NCBI GenBank assembly: GCA_025361085.1 | Contig: JANYAX010000028.1 | Span: forward strand, 1-33,064 | Reading direction: 5' to 3' | DNA from: Candidatus Nomurabacteria bacterium | Lineage (GTDB): Bacteria; Patescibacteriota; Minisyncoccia; Phycocordibacterales; UBA9973 | DNA length: 33,064 bases | Shown: positions 1 through 8,927 of the stretch, one piece after another | Position numbering within the stretch: position 1 is the stretch's first letter | Layout: each line of letters begins with the position of its first letter | Position numbers and translations under genes: made by a program | The notes under the pieces: model-generated | Database searches by the model: none | What the model was told of the DNA's origin: nothing | The model's input: the letters and a program-made list of their open reading frames with translations, nothing else

Positions 1-1150
<1,150 letters not shown>

Positions 1151-1201
1151 ATAGAACGGAACAAAAGAAAAAATACTTTTGTGTCCTTAAACTGGATTAA
1201 T

Positions 1202-1223
1202 GTCTCACAGCGCTCTGTGAGAC
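1202..1223 (-). promoter_or_regulatory. Hairpin in 16S leader (possible processing stem or attenuator)
   Basis: GTCTCACAG-CGCT-CTGTGAGAC perfect 9-bp inverted repeat about 55 nt upstream of the 16S 5' end. Confidence 0.4.
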
Positions 1224-1398
1224 TTACTTATTTGCGTTGCATCATTAATTCGGGTTGAATTAATGTGCTTTTATTTGTGATACAAAACTATATAAATTTC
1301 AAAGAAAATAAATCAGCCAGGTATACACCAGACTGTAAGGACTATTATATAGATATAAATAAAGAAGTCAAGCATTTTACCGTCTATTCTACTCATAG

Positions 1399-1426
1399 AA
1401 AAACCCGTTAAAAATAAGGGGTTTTT
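1399..1426 (-). terminator. Rho-independent terminator-like hairpin
   Basis: AAAAACCC...GGGTTTTT just 3' of the 161-aa minus-strand ORF. Confidence 0.6.
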
Positions 1427-1435
1427 AGTAAAAAT

Positions 1436-1921
1436 TCACAAAGTTGGATCTAATGGGTCGATGTATCCAATATGGCTATCTCTTTCTGCTCTCTTTTTTA
1501 GAGCTTTTGCTATGGCTATTTTTTTTGCTAATTCTATTTGTGCTGGAGTTTTTGTACTTTTAGTTGGATGAGGAAATTCTTTCTTATCAAAACCTTTATG
1601 GTAACCAATATCCTCCCAAGGGTCTACTTTATCAAATTCTTCTGTTTTTATTACATCATTCTCATCTCTCTGTTCTTCCAATCCATCTAAAATACTATTT
1701 TCATAATTATTTTCAAATTGTTTTACAATCTTTTCAATTACCAATTGATATTCAAAATTTACATCTTCACCTTCTTCAATTCTTTTTTCTAATTCTTCTT
1801 TTTTTTCCAAAAGCTCTTCTAGACTTTCATTGTCTTCTATTTGTTTTTCGTCCAAAGTAGGCTCCGATGTAATAGGTGCCTTAGGTTCACTTGGTATATT
1901 AATTGATTCAAAATTCTCCAT
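1436..1921 (-). CDS. Hypothetical Glu/Lys-rich protein
   Basis: 161-aa ORF; charged coiled-coil-like composition. Confidence 0.6.
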   Translation of the reverse strand: MENFESINIPSEPKAPITSEPTLDEKQIEDNESLEELLEKKEELEKRIEEGEDVNFEYQLVIEKIVKQFENNYENSILDGLEEQRDENDVIKTEEFDKVDPWEDIGYHKGFDKKEFPHPTKSTKTPAQIELAKKIAIAKALKKRAERDSHIGYIDPLDPTL

Positions 1922-1927
1922 ATAGTT

Positions 1928-2146
1928 TTATTTTTTTAAATTTTGCAATCTTTCAAGTTCTTCTTTGTAATAATTAGCAGAATCATTATGCTCTGACTTA
2001 ACATAAGGATAATCCTCTTTATTAAAAAGTTCACCACTTTCTTCTGGTTGTATTATATTATTTTCATCATTTAAAGACCCTTCCGTAACTTTTTGATTCA
2101 TACTAAAAAACTCGTCATCTTTACCAAATTTTTCGAAATTTATCAT
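1928..2146 (-). CDS. Hypothetical small acidic protein (start trimmed to MINFEKFGKDD)
   Basis: The upstream part of the 118-aa ORF overlaps structured tRNA-linked repeat; a TATAAT box lies just before the trimmed start. Confidence 0.5.
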   Translation of the reverse strand: MINFEKFGKDDEFFSMNQKVTEGSLNDENNIIQPEESGELFNKEDYPYVKSEHNDSANYYKEELERLQNLKK

Positions 2147-2165
2147 ATACTTTATTATACTACTT

Positions 2166-2340
2166 TGTGCCCCGTGAGGGAATCTCGCCCTACGGTCGCT
2201 GGTATTTTTCATGTTGTAAACAACATTGAAAAATCTTTCGCTCCCCTCACGCAAGCAAAGCAGTTTGCTTGCTACGAGGCACACATATTAAAAAAGACGC
2301 CTTAGCCGCTTTTTTAATATGTGTGCCCCGTGAGGGAATC
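2166..2340 (-). mobile_element. Putative small tRNA-3'-end-associated structured element (Lys copy)
   Basis: 19-bp direct repeats TGTGCCCCGTGAGGGAATC at 2166-2184 and 2322-2340 flank hairpins and a core shared with the tRNA-Gln copy (8914-9066). Confidence 0.55.
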
Positions 2341-2396
2341 GAACCCCCGACCATCTCCTTAAGAGGGAGCTGCTCTACCAGCTGAGCTAACAGGGC
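2325..2396 (-). tRNA. tRNA-Lys(CTT)
   Basis: GCCCTGT/ACGGGGC acceptor, GCTC/GAGC D-stem, anticodon loop CTCTTAA, GGTTCGATTCC T-arm; no encoded CCA. Confidence 0.92.
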
Positions 2397-2501
2397 AAAC
2401 TATTTACTTTTTAAAATTAAACTTTATCTCACTATACTAGCTTTAGACCTACCAAAACAGCTAACAGGGCAAACTATTTACTTTTTAAAATTAAACTTTA
2501 T
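2385..2501. repeat. 42-bp direct repeat containing the tRNA-Lys 5' end plus upstream flank
   Basis: gctaacagggcaaactatttactttttaaaattaaactttat occurs twice (~2386-2427 and ~2460-2501). Confidence 0.85.
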
Positions 2502-2509
2502 ATACTATA

Positions 2510-3478
2510 TTATTTTCTTAATAATTTTACAAGTTCGTCTGTAAGTTTTTTTACAGAAGCATCATCATAAAGCGAAAGCGTGAAAACTGGTTTTTTTAAT
2601 TTCTTAAATTCACTCTTTATTTTTTCTATTTTTTTCTCATCACCGATGACATCAGTTTTTGTAAGAATTATGACTTCATTTTTCTCAATTAATGATTCAT
2701 CGTAATTTTCTAATTCTTTACGAATTTGTTTATACACTTTCATTGGGTTTTCATTTTCAAACGATACTAAATGCACTAGCATTCGAGTTCTTTTGATATG
2801 ACGGAGGAATTTGATACCTAATCCTTTCCCTTCACTTGCCCCTTCTATAAGACCTGGAATATCGGCAATAGTATAACCAAAGAAATCGCCCAAATTAGGA
2901 TCAAGTGTTGTGAACTGATAACTTCCTATTTTTGCTGAAGCATTGGTGACAGCATTCAAAAGTGATGATTTGCCAGCATTCGGTAAACCGATCAATCCTG
3001 CATCAGCAAAAAGCTCAAGCTCAATTTTGAAATTCCCTTCTTCTCCACTTTTACCCTTCGTTGCTTTTTCAGGAGTTGTGTTTATAGAACTTTTAAACTG
3101 TTCATTGCCATAGCCTCCGACTCCACCTTTTAGCAACAATTCTTTTTGGCCGACTTTATCAAGTGATACCTTCCCATTACTTTCTATGTTAGTAATAATA
3201 GAACCCACTGGTAATTCTATTATCAAATCTTTCCCATCTTTTCCATGACGACTTCCACCAGCACCTTCATCTCCATCTTCAGCTTCGAAAGTTTTCTTGT
3301 GTTTGTATTTTGAAAGCAAATGAATATCGTTAAGAGCGACAGCATAGACATCACCACCCTTACCACCATCACCTCCGTTGGGCCCACCTTTATCTATAAA
3401 CTTTTCCCGACGCCAGCGAACAACCCCGTTTCCACCGTGGCCAGCTTTTGCAAAAAATTTTATTTCATCGATAAACAT
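2510..3478 (-). CDS. obg: GTPase Obg/CgtA
   Basis: MFIDEIKFFAKAGHGGNGVVRWRREKF...GLPNAGKSSLLNAVT; start trimmed from ORF track because upstream residues lie in a hairpin. Confidence 0.95.
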   Translation of the reverse strand: MFIDEIKFFAKAGHGGNGVVRWRREKFIDKGGPNGGDGGKGGDVYAVALNDIHLLSKYKHKKTFEAEDGDEGAGGSRHGKDGKDLIIELPVGSIITNIESNGKVSLDKVGQKELLLKGGVGGYGNEQFKSSINTTPEKATKGKSGEEGNFKIELELFADAGLIGLPNAGKSSLLNAVTNASAKIGSYQFTTLDPNLGDFFGYTIADIPGLIEGASEGKGLGIKFLRHIKRTRMLVHLVSFENENPMKVYKQIRKELENYDESLIEKNEVIILTKTDVIGDEKKIEKIKSEFKKLKKPVFTLSLYDDASVKKLTDELVKLLRK

Positions 3479-3487
3479 ATGTTTTTT

Positions 3488-3578
3488 AAAGGAAGAATAA
3501 AATTGTTTAATTTTCTTGCGCTTTACCCTAAAGGGCTCCGGCACGACTGCGAAAATCAAACAATTTTATTCTTCCTTT
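3488..3578. repeat. Long inverted repeat (28-bp arms) between MYG1-family gene and obg
   Basis: AAAGGAAGAATAAAATTGTTTAATTTTC / GAAAATCAAACAATTTTATTCTTCCTTT, one mismatch. Confidence 0.85.
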
Positions 3579-3585
3579 TGCTACT

Positions 3586-4500
3586 TTACGTCAATAATGC
3601 CTTTTCAGCAAGCTTTATAGCACTTTCTTTTGATTTAACCGCTAAGTAAAACCCATTCTGATGACAGAATACAACATCCGAGATACCAGTAGCCTCTTTT
3701 AATCTTTCATCTCCGCCAGTGAATCCTCTCCAAGATTCAGGGAATAGTTTTCTGCTTTCCATTGTCTCTGGGCTTTTCTTTATGGCTTCTACTTTCCATA
3801 GATGACTTTTCGAGCTTGGATAAATCAGATATATCGGTTCGGGTAACTTTGATAAAGTATCTTGTAATAAATATCTGGGAAAATCTATTTCGGATGTTAT
3901 TATTCGTTTATCGTTCGATTTGTTGTAATCACCAATGAGAGCTTCTATCCCTTCTATATCATCTTTCGCAATTTTTATTTCTCTCTTTAATAATTCTACG
4001 ACTTTCTCGACTTGGTTTTCAAATATTTCATCAATGTCTTTATTTTCTTCTTTCCAAGTAGGAATCACAGAAAGAAATATTGCTTCTACATTGTACGGAA
4101 AAACATTTTTAATTTTGGGTATTAAAATATCGAAACCCTCATCTGTAGCATCGATAGATTGGACAATTTTATTATCAATTTTATCTGCAACTTCTTTACT
4201 TCCGCATATTTGTTCACCATACTTTTTCCAAACCAAACCAAAAGCAGCATAAGGTATACCATTCTCGCGAACTCCACCGCCACCTTTTTGATGATGATCG
4301 AATCGGTTTTTCTCCGGATCGTTTACTCCACCCACGTCGTATACATAATTTCCTGTTTCAAAAATTTTAGGGTCGCGAGTACGAATGATTTTTATATTTC
4401 CATTATTGAGTATTGAAAGAATTGCAGTCGCGAAAAGATCATCGGTATGAAAGGCACCATTGTGAGTAACGCATATTTTCTTTTTATTAAAAAATGACAT
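3586..4500 (-). CDS. MYG1-family (DHH-like) metal-dependent hydrolase
   Basis: VTHNGAFHTDDLFATAIL ... RFDHHQKGGG ... SWRGFTGGD... motifs. Confidence 0.85.
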   Translation of the reverse strand: MSFFNKKKICVTHNGAFHTDDLFATAILSILNNGNIKIIRTRDPKIFETGNYVYDVGGVNDPEKNRFDHHQKGGGGVRENGIPYAAFGLVWKKYGEQICGSKEVADKIDNKIVQSIDATDEGFDILIPKIKNVFPYNVEAIFLSVIPTWKEENKDIDEIFENQVEKVVELLKREIKIAKDDIEGIEALIGDYNKSNDKRIITSEIDFPRYLLQDTLSKLPEPIYLIYPSSKSHLWKVEAIKKSPETMESRKLFPESWRGFTGGDERLKEATGISDVVFCHQNGFYLAVKSKESAIKLAEKALLT

Positions 4501-4505
4501 TTTAT

Positions 4506-5111
4506 TTATTTATTTATTTCTTTAGTTTCAAATAATTCGATAGCAAAGGCGACGATCTTCTCAAGAACAAAGAACATTAAGAAGAATATAAGTATTATAC
4601 CAAGAAACTTGCGAATATCCTTACTTATAGACATGGCCGTTAAACTGAAGAAATAACCGATAGAAAGCATTGTAACTGACCACGCTATGAGTGAAGACAC
4701 TTCGGCCTTTATGAAAGTTCGTATTTTTATCTTTTTGAATCCAGCGAAAACGAGCGAGAACAAGTGCATACCAAGAATTAAAAACCGTGACAAGAAAATA
4801 GAAAGAAAAGGTTTTTGCAAATAATTTGGTAAAAAATAATTCACACGACTTTCTGCTTGAAGTAGAAAATTGTTTGTCGAGTGATACTTTTGTAAATAAT
4901 AACCAATTTTATAACCAATAAAAGATTTTATGCTACCACCAATAATAATCGAAAGAATTACTAAAAAAATATTTAGGGATCCGAGGTGAGTGAAAATCCC
5001 TGCCATTACTACGACGATCTCTCCTTCTATTATCATTCCAAGAATAATCAATAAATATCCGATTCCAGCATTATCAGCGGCAAAATGTTTAATATAACTT
5101 AAGGTCAGCAT
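4506..5111 (-). CDS. DedA-family membrane protein
   Basis: Multi-TM ORF with DedA-like layout (GxxxEGE... FLSRFLILGMHLFSLVFAG). Confidence 0.65.
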   Translation of the reverse strand: MLTLSYIKHFAADNAGIGYLLIILGMIIEGEIVVVMAGIFTHLGSLNIFLVILSIIIGGSIKSFIGYKIGYYLQKYHSTNNFLLQAESRVNYFLPNYLQKPFLSIFLSRFLILGMHLFSLVFAGFKKIKIRTFIKAEVSSLIAWSVTMLSIGYFFSLTAMSISKDIRKFLGIILIFFLMFFVLEKIVAFAIELFETKEINK

Positions 5112-5117
5112 ATTTGA

Positions 5118-5462
5118 TTAGTCGTCGAAGTGAAATATTTTGGTCAATATCCAATTTATTATTGATACCAGCAATGATCCGATGAAGGCTGCTTGGAATG
5201 TCGTAACTGAAAAACCTTTAATAAAGGTGCCGAGATACCAGAACACTGCCCCATTTATCACAAGCGAAAAAAGTCCTAATGTAATAAGGTTGATTGGTAA
5301 TGTTAATATCTTGACTATTGGCTTTATAAACATGTTAAACAAAGTGAGGCAAGCCCCTACGATTAGAGCTACCCAAATAGGATCGACAGTGATACCTGTA
5401 ACAATTTTTGTAGTTACAAAAACAGCAACCGAAAGAATAATAAAACGTAAAATAATTTTCAT
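5118..5462 (-). CDS. Phage-holin-superfamily-IV-like membrane protein
   Basis: NMFIKPIVKILTLPINLITLGLFSLVINGAVFWYLG signature. Confidence 0.8.
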   Translation of the reverse strand: MKIILRFIILSVAVFVTTKIVTGITVDPIWVALIVGACLTLFNMFIKPIVKILTLPINLITLGLFSLVINGAVFWYLGTFIKGFSVTTFQAAFIGSLLVSIINWILTKIFHFDD

Positions 5463-5475
5463 CTATTTTTTATAT

Positions 5476-5931
5476 TTATTTAAATAATGTATCGACTATT
5501 TCTTTTACTAAACTGCCATCGGCTTTACCTTTTAAATCTTTCATAAGTGATGCCATAAACATTCCTTTCTTCGTAACATCGACAGCGTCAAGTTCCGCAA
5601 TTTTATTTTTGACAATTTCTTCTACTTCACTTCTCTCCATCAGCTTGGGGAGGAATTCTTCTAGAATTGAGAGCTGAGCTTTTTCAACCTCGACTAAATC
5701 CGCACGATTCCCTTTTGTGAATTGTTCAATAGAGTCTTTCCTCTGTTTAGATGCGCGAGTAATAACTTTTATAACTTCTTCATCGGTTAGCATATCTTGT
5801 GGAGTTTTACCTGTAGCCACAAGCTCATTGGTAAATGCCGTGACAAGCCCACGCATAACCTCGAGACGAACCTTATCCCCTGCCTTCATTGATTCCTTTA
5901 TTTGATTTTTAATTTGTTCATGTAATGACAT
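5476..5931 (-). CDS. yqeY: GatB/YqeY domain protein
   Basis: SLHEQIKNQIKESMKAGDKVRLEVMRGLVTAF... and KGMFMASLMKDLKGKADGSLV. Confidence 0.85.
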   Translation of the reverse strand: MSLHEQIKNQIKESMKAGDKVRLEVMRGLVTAFTNELVATGKTPQDMLTDEEVIKVITRASKQRKDSIEQFTKGNRADLVEVEKAQLSILEEFLPKLMERSEVEEIVKNKIAELDAVDVTKKGMFMASLMKDLKGKADGSLVKEIVDTLFK

Positions 5932-5970
5932 GTGGTTTATTATACCAAAAATGATACAATAATGGAATGA

Positions 5971-6092
5971 ATCCCGTTAGAAGCCGCGATCACGGCAAGA
6001 GAACGAGATTAAGAAAATAAATTATTAAAATAAATTGAAAAAAGCAGAACAAAATCACCACAAGGTGACCGCGATCTGCTTCTAAACGGGAT
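5971..6092. repeat. Inverted repeat ending on the dnaQ-like start codon
   Basis: ATCCCGTTAGAAGC (5971) / GCTTCTAAACGGGAT (6078-6092), with an internal CACC-ACAA-GGTG hairpin. Confidence 0.7.
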
Positions 6093-6867
6093 GAAAAAAA
6101 TTATATTTTTAGACACAGAAACAACTGGGAATGAGCCCAAAAAAGATTTTCTTTGCCAGCTTGCATACAAGACGCGAGACCTGCCAGCGCAGGCAGGTGA
6201 AACTTTTTGTGAACTATACAAACCGCCGATTCATATTCCACCTGAAGCAAGTGCTGTGACTCATATAACAGACAAAACAGTTGTTGATAAAAAAGTATTT
6301 AGAGAAAGTCCTGAATATGTAAGAATAAAAACACTTCTCGAATCACCCGATTCAGTTCTCGTAGCCCACAATGCAAAATTTGATATTGCTATAATTGCAA
6401 ATGAAGATATCATCCCCGCACATTTTATTTGCACTCTGCGAGTAGCAAGATTTTTGGATAAGAACAATGTCATTCCACAATACCGTCTACAATATTTGAG
6501 ATATTATTTAGATATAGATATTGAGGCATCCGCACACGATGCTCTTGGCGATGTTTTAGTTCTCGAAAAATTATACGAGAGATTACTTGATAAAATAAAA
6601 GAAACCCCCTCTGCCTTTGGCATCTCCCCCTTATCAGGGGGCGAAGAAATACACGATCAAATTATAGAGAAAATGATAGAAATATCATCCAAACCATCAC
6701 TTATGAATATGTTTAATTTCGGGAAATATAATGGCAAGACCGTCCAAGAAGTCGCCAACATTGACCGCGGATACTTAGAATGGATGCTCGCGCAGAAAGA
6801 ACAAAATGAGGATAATGAAGAAGATTGGATATATACTCTTAGATATTATCTTGGCAAATTGCAGTAA
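6091..6867 (+). CDS. DnaQ-like 3'-5' exonuclease
   Basis: IFLDTETTGN..., VAHNAKFD, HDALGDV exonuclease motifs. Confidence 0.88.
   Translation: MKKIIFLDTETTGNEPKKDFLCQLAYKTRDLPAQAGETFCELYKPPIHIPPEASAVTHITDKTVVDKKVFRESPEYVRIKTLLESPDSVLVAHNAKFDIAIIANEDIIPAHFICTLRVARFLDKNNVIPQYRLQYLRYYLDIDIEASAHDALGDVLVLEKLYERLLDKIKETPSAFGISPLSGGEEIHDQIIEKMIEISSKPSLMNMFNFGKYNGKTVQEVANIDRGYLEWMLAQKEQNEDNEEDWIYTLRYYLGKLQ
6179..6198. repeat. Palindromic element copy (LPAQAG-encoding)
   Basis: ACCTGCCAGCGCAGGCAGGT, in frame in the dnaQ-like gene. Confidence 0.7.
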
Positions 6868-6887
6868 AAATATGATAGAATAAGAAT

Positions 6888-7934
6888 ATGAATTTACTTA
6901 TAATCATTTTCCTTGGAATACTTATTGTTTTAGTAATCGGGCTATTCTTCTTTATGAAAAAAGAACCCGCAAAAAATGATGACAACTCCGTTCAACTTTT
7001 ACTTACTCAAATAAACGAACTTTCTCGCACGATAGATAATAAGCTTGGAGAATCACAAAAAGAAATCAACCAGTCGATGCGTTTTCAATCGACTGAGACT
7101 TCGCGTATTATTGCCGATATTACCGAGAAGATTACTCGCCTCGATGAGACCAACAAACAAGTTGTTTCTTTTGCTGATCAACTTAAAAATTTGCAAGATA
7201 TACTAAAAAACCCAAAACAACGCGGAGTGCTCGGAGAATATTACCTAGAAACTTTGCTTAAGAATGTCATGCCTCCAGGCTCTTACCAAATGCAATATAC
7301 TTTTCCTGACGGAAATATTGTTGATGCTGTAGTTTTTGTTAAAGACAAAATAATACCAGTTGATTCTAAATTCTCTCTTGAGAATTACAACAGAATGTCA
7401 GAAGAGAAAGAACCAATGCGGAAAAAAGATTTAGCAAAGATTTTCGAAAATGATTTAAAAAATCGTATAGTCGAAACTTCAAAATATATACAGCAAGAAA
7501 ACAATACTATGGATTTTGCTTTTATGTTTATACCACATGAAGCTATTTATTATGACTTGCTAGTTGGAACAGTAGGTGCAAGTGGTGACGAAGCAGAAAA
7601 TCTAATACAAAGAGCTGCAAGTAAATACAAAGTCATTATCGTTTCTCCTACTTCATTCTTAGCATATCTGCAAACCGTCCTCCAAGGGTTGAAATCAATG
7701 CAAATAGAAGAAAGTGCAAAAGATATCGTCAAGAGAGTTGGCGAACTCGGAAAGCATTTAAAGAGTTATGAAGAGGTTCACCAAAAATTGGGTAACGCTA
7801 TCAGTACAGTCGTCAATCATTTCACAAAGTCTAATCATGAATTCAGAAAGATAGATAAAGACGTCATGCGTATCACTGGCGAAGCGATAGAGATAGAAAC
7901 TCTCGCTATCGAAAAACCACAAGAAGATGATTAA
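6888..7934 (+). CDS. rmuC: RmuC-family DNA recombination protein
   Basis: N-terminal TM, coiled coil, RGVLGEYYLETLLKNVMPPGSYQMQYTFPDGNIVDAVV...PVDSKFSLENY. Confidence 0.9.
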   Translation: MNLLIIIFLGILIVLVIGLFFFMKKEPAKNDDNSVQLLLTQINELSRTIDNKLGESQKEINQSMRFQSTETSRIIADITEKITRLDETNKQVVSFADQLKNLQDILKNPKQRGVLGEYYLETLLKNVMPPGSYQMQYTFPDGNIVDAVVFVKDKIIPVDSKFSLENYNRMSEEKEPMRKKDLAKIFENDLKNRIVETSKYIQQENNTMDFAFMFIPHEAIYYDLLVGTVGASGDEAENLIQRAASKYKVIIVSPTSFLAYLQTVLQGLKSMQIEESAKDIVKRVGELGKHLKSYEEVHQKLGNAISTVVNHFTKSNHEFRKIDKDVMRITGEAIEIETLAIEKPQEDD

Positions 7935-7939
7935 AGAAT

Positions 7940-7973
7940 AAAACAAAAAACGCCGTATGGCGTTTTTTGTTTT
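7940..7973. terminator. Bidirectional terminator between convergent genes
   Basis: AAAACAAAAAACGCC-GTAT-GGCGTTTTTTGTTTT, 15-bp perfect stem. Confidence 0.92.
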
Positions 7974-7976
7974 ATT

Positions 7977-8363
7977 TTAGCATCCAGGATAAGAGCAGTA
8001 ACCACTCCCTCTATTATAATTAGAACCACCTTGATAACCGAAATGATTATAATAACTACCATAAGAATATGCGGTTGGATTGTAATAAGAATTGTTATAA
8101 ACACCTTCGTTATAAGGATTATAACCTCTATACCCAACACTATAATTGTATGACGGATAAAAATATGAGTTTTGAAAACCATTATAATACAAACCCCCAC
8201 TGTAACCGTCAGTCACATAGTTGTAGTATGGGCTATAACTATTACCATAACCATAACCATAACCACTACTATAACCCCACGCAAAAGTAACACTTGGGGC
8301 CAATAAAAGCCCAAAACCCATTAATAATACAGATATTGAATACATAATTGTTGTTTTTTTCAT
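7977..8363 (-). CDS. Secreted Tyr/Gly/Asn-rich low-complexity protein
   Basis: Signal peptide MKKTTIMYSISVLLMGFGLLLAPSVTFA then YGYGYGNSYSPYYNY-type sequence. Confidence 0.7.
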   Translation of the reverse strand: MKKTTIMYSISVLLMGFGLLLAPSVTFAWGYSSGYGYGYGNSYSPYYNYVTDGYSGGLYYNGFQNSYFYPSYNYSVGYRGYNPYNEGVYNNSYYNPTAYSYGSYYNHFGYQGGSNYNRGSGYCSYPGC

Positions 8364-8444
8364 AGCAAATACATTATAGACTTGATTCATGAAATGTCAA
8401 TGGGGGAAACAAACATTGAAACTTTTTATTTTTTATTCAATTCT

Positions 8445-8733
8445 TCAGCTTTTTTCTAAATACGAAGTAGAAATACCAGCTGCTATTGAGATGAATAATT
8501 TATTATTATAATGTTTACTAATTTCACCAATTAGTTCTTCAAAATTTTGTGGCTTCACGGCGAGAACGATAACATCTAAAACAATTAAAAGATCAATTAG
8601 CGACTCTGCATTTTCAATACCATTTTTTGTTTCTATTTTATTTTTATCAAAAACCAACACCAAATAGTAATTGGAGATTCTCTCTCAAATAGCTTTGCCC
8701 AATATTCCCAAATCCTATAATTCCGATTTTCAT
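8445..8733 (-). pseudogene. Degraded pyrroline-5-carboxylate reductase (ProC-like)
   Basis: MKIGIIGFGNIGQSYL (8733 leftwards) then frameshift into ...LDVIVLAVKPQNFEELIGEIS...LFISIAAGISTSYLEKS; C-terminal half absent. Confidence 0.75.
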
Positions 8734-8856
8734 TTATTTTTTTAATTTTTTATACAGAGTTCCTGTAAATGACAAAATCACTAGGTTTATATTATAACAA
8801 ATTTAATATAGTTGAAAAATAACTGTTTTTAATGTATCCTATAAGTGTTTAAATAT

Positions 8857-8927
8857 TTGGGGATCGTCTAATGGTAGGACAGCGGCCTTTGAAGCCGTTA
8901 ATTGGGGTTCGAATCCCTGTCCCCAAG
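8857..8927 (+). tRNA. tRNA-Gln(TTG)
   Basis: TTGGGGA/TCCCCAA acceptor, GTCT/GGAC D-stem, anticodon loop CTTTGAA, GGTTCGAATCC T-arm, G73. Confidence 0.92.

Noticed and set aside
3479-3559. N-terminal extension of Obg (MIFAVVPEPFRVKRKKIKQFYSSFKKH)
   Set aside because: Encoded by the intergenic inverted repeat; Obg begins at MFIDEIKFFAKAGHGG.
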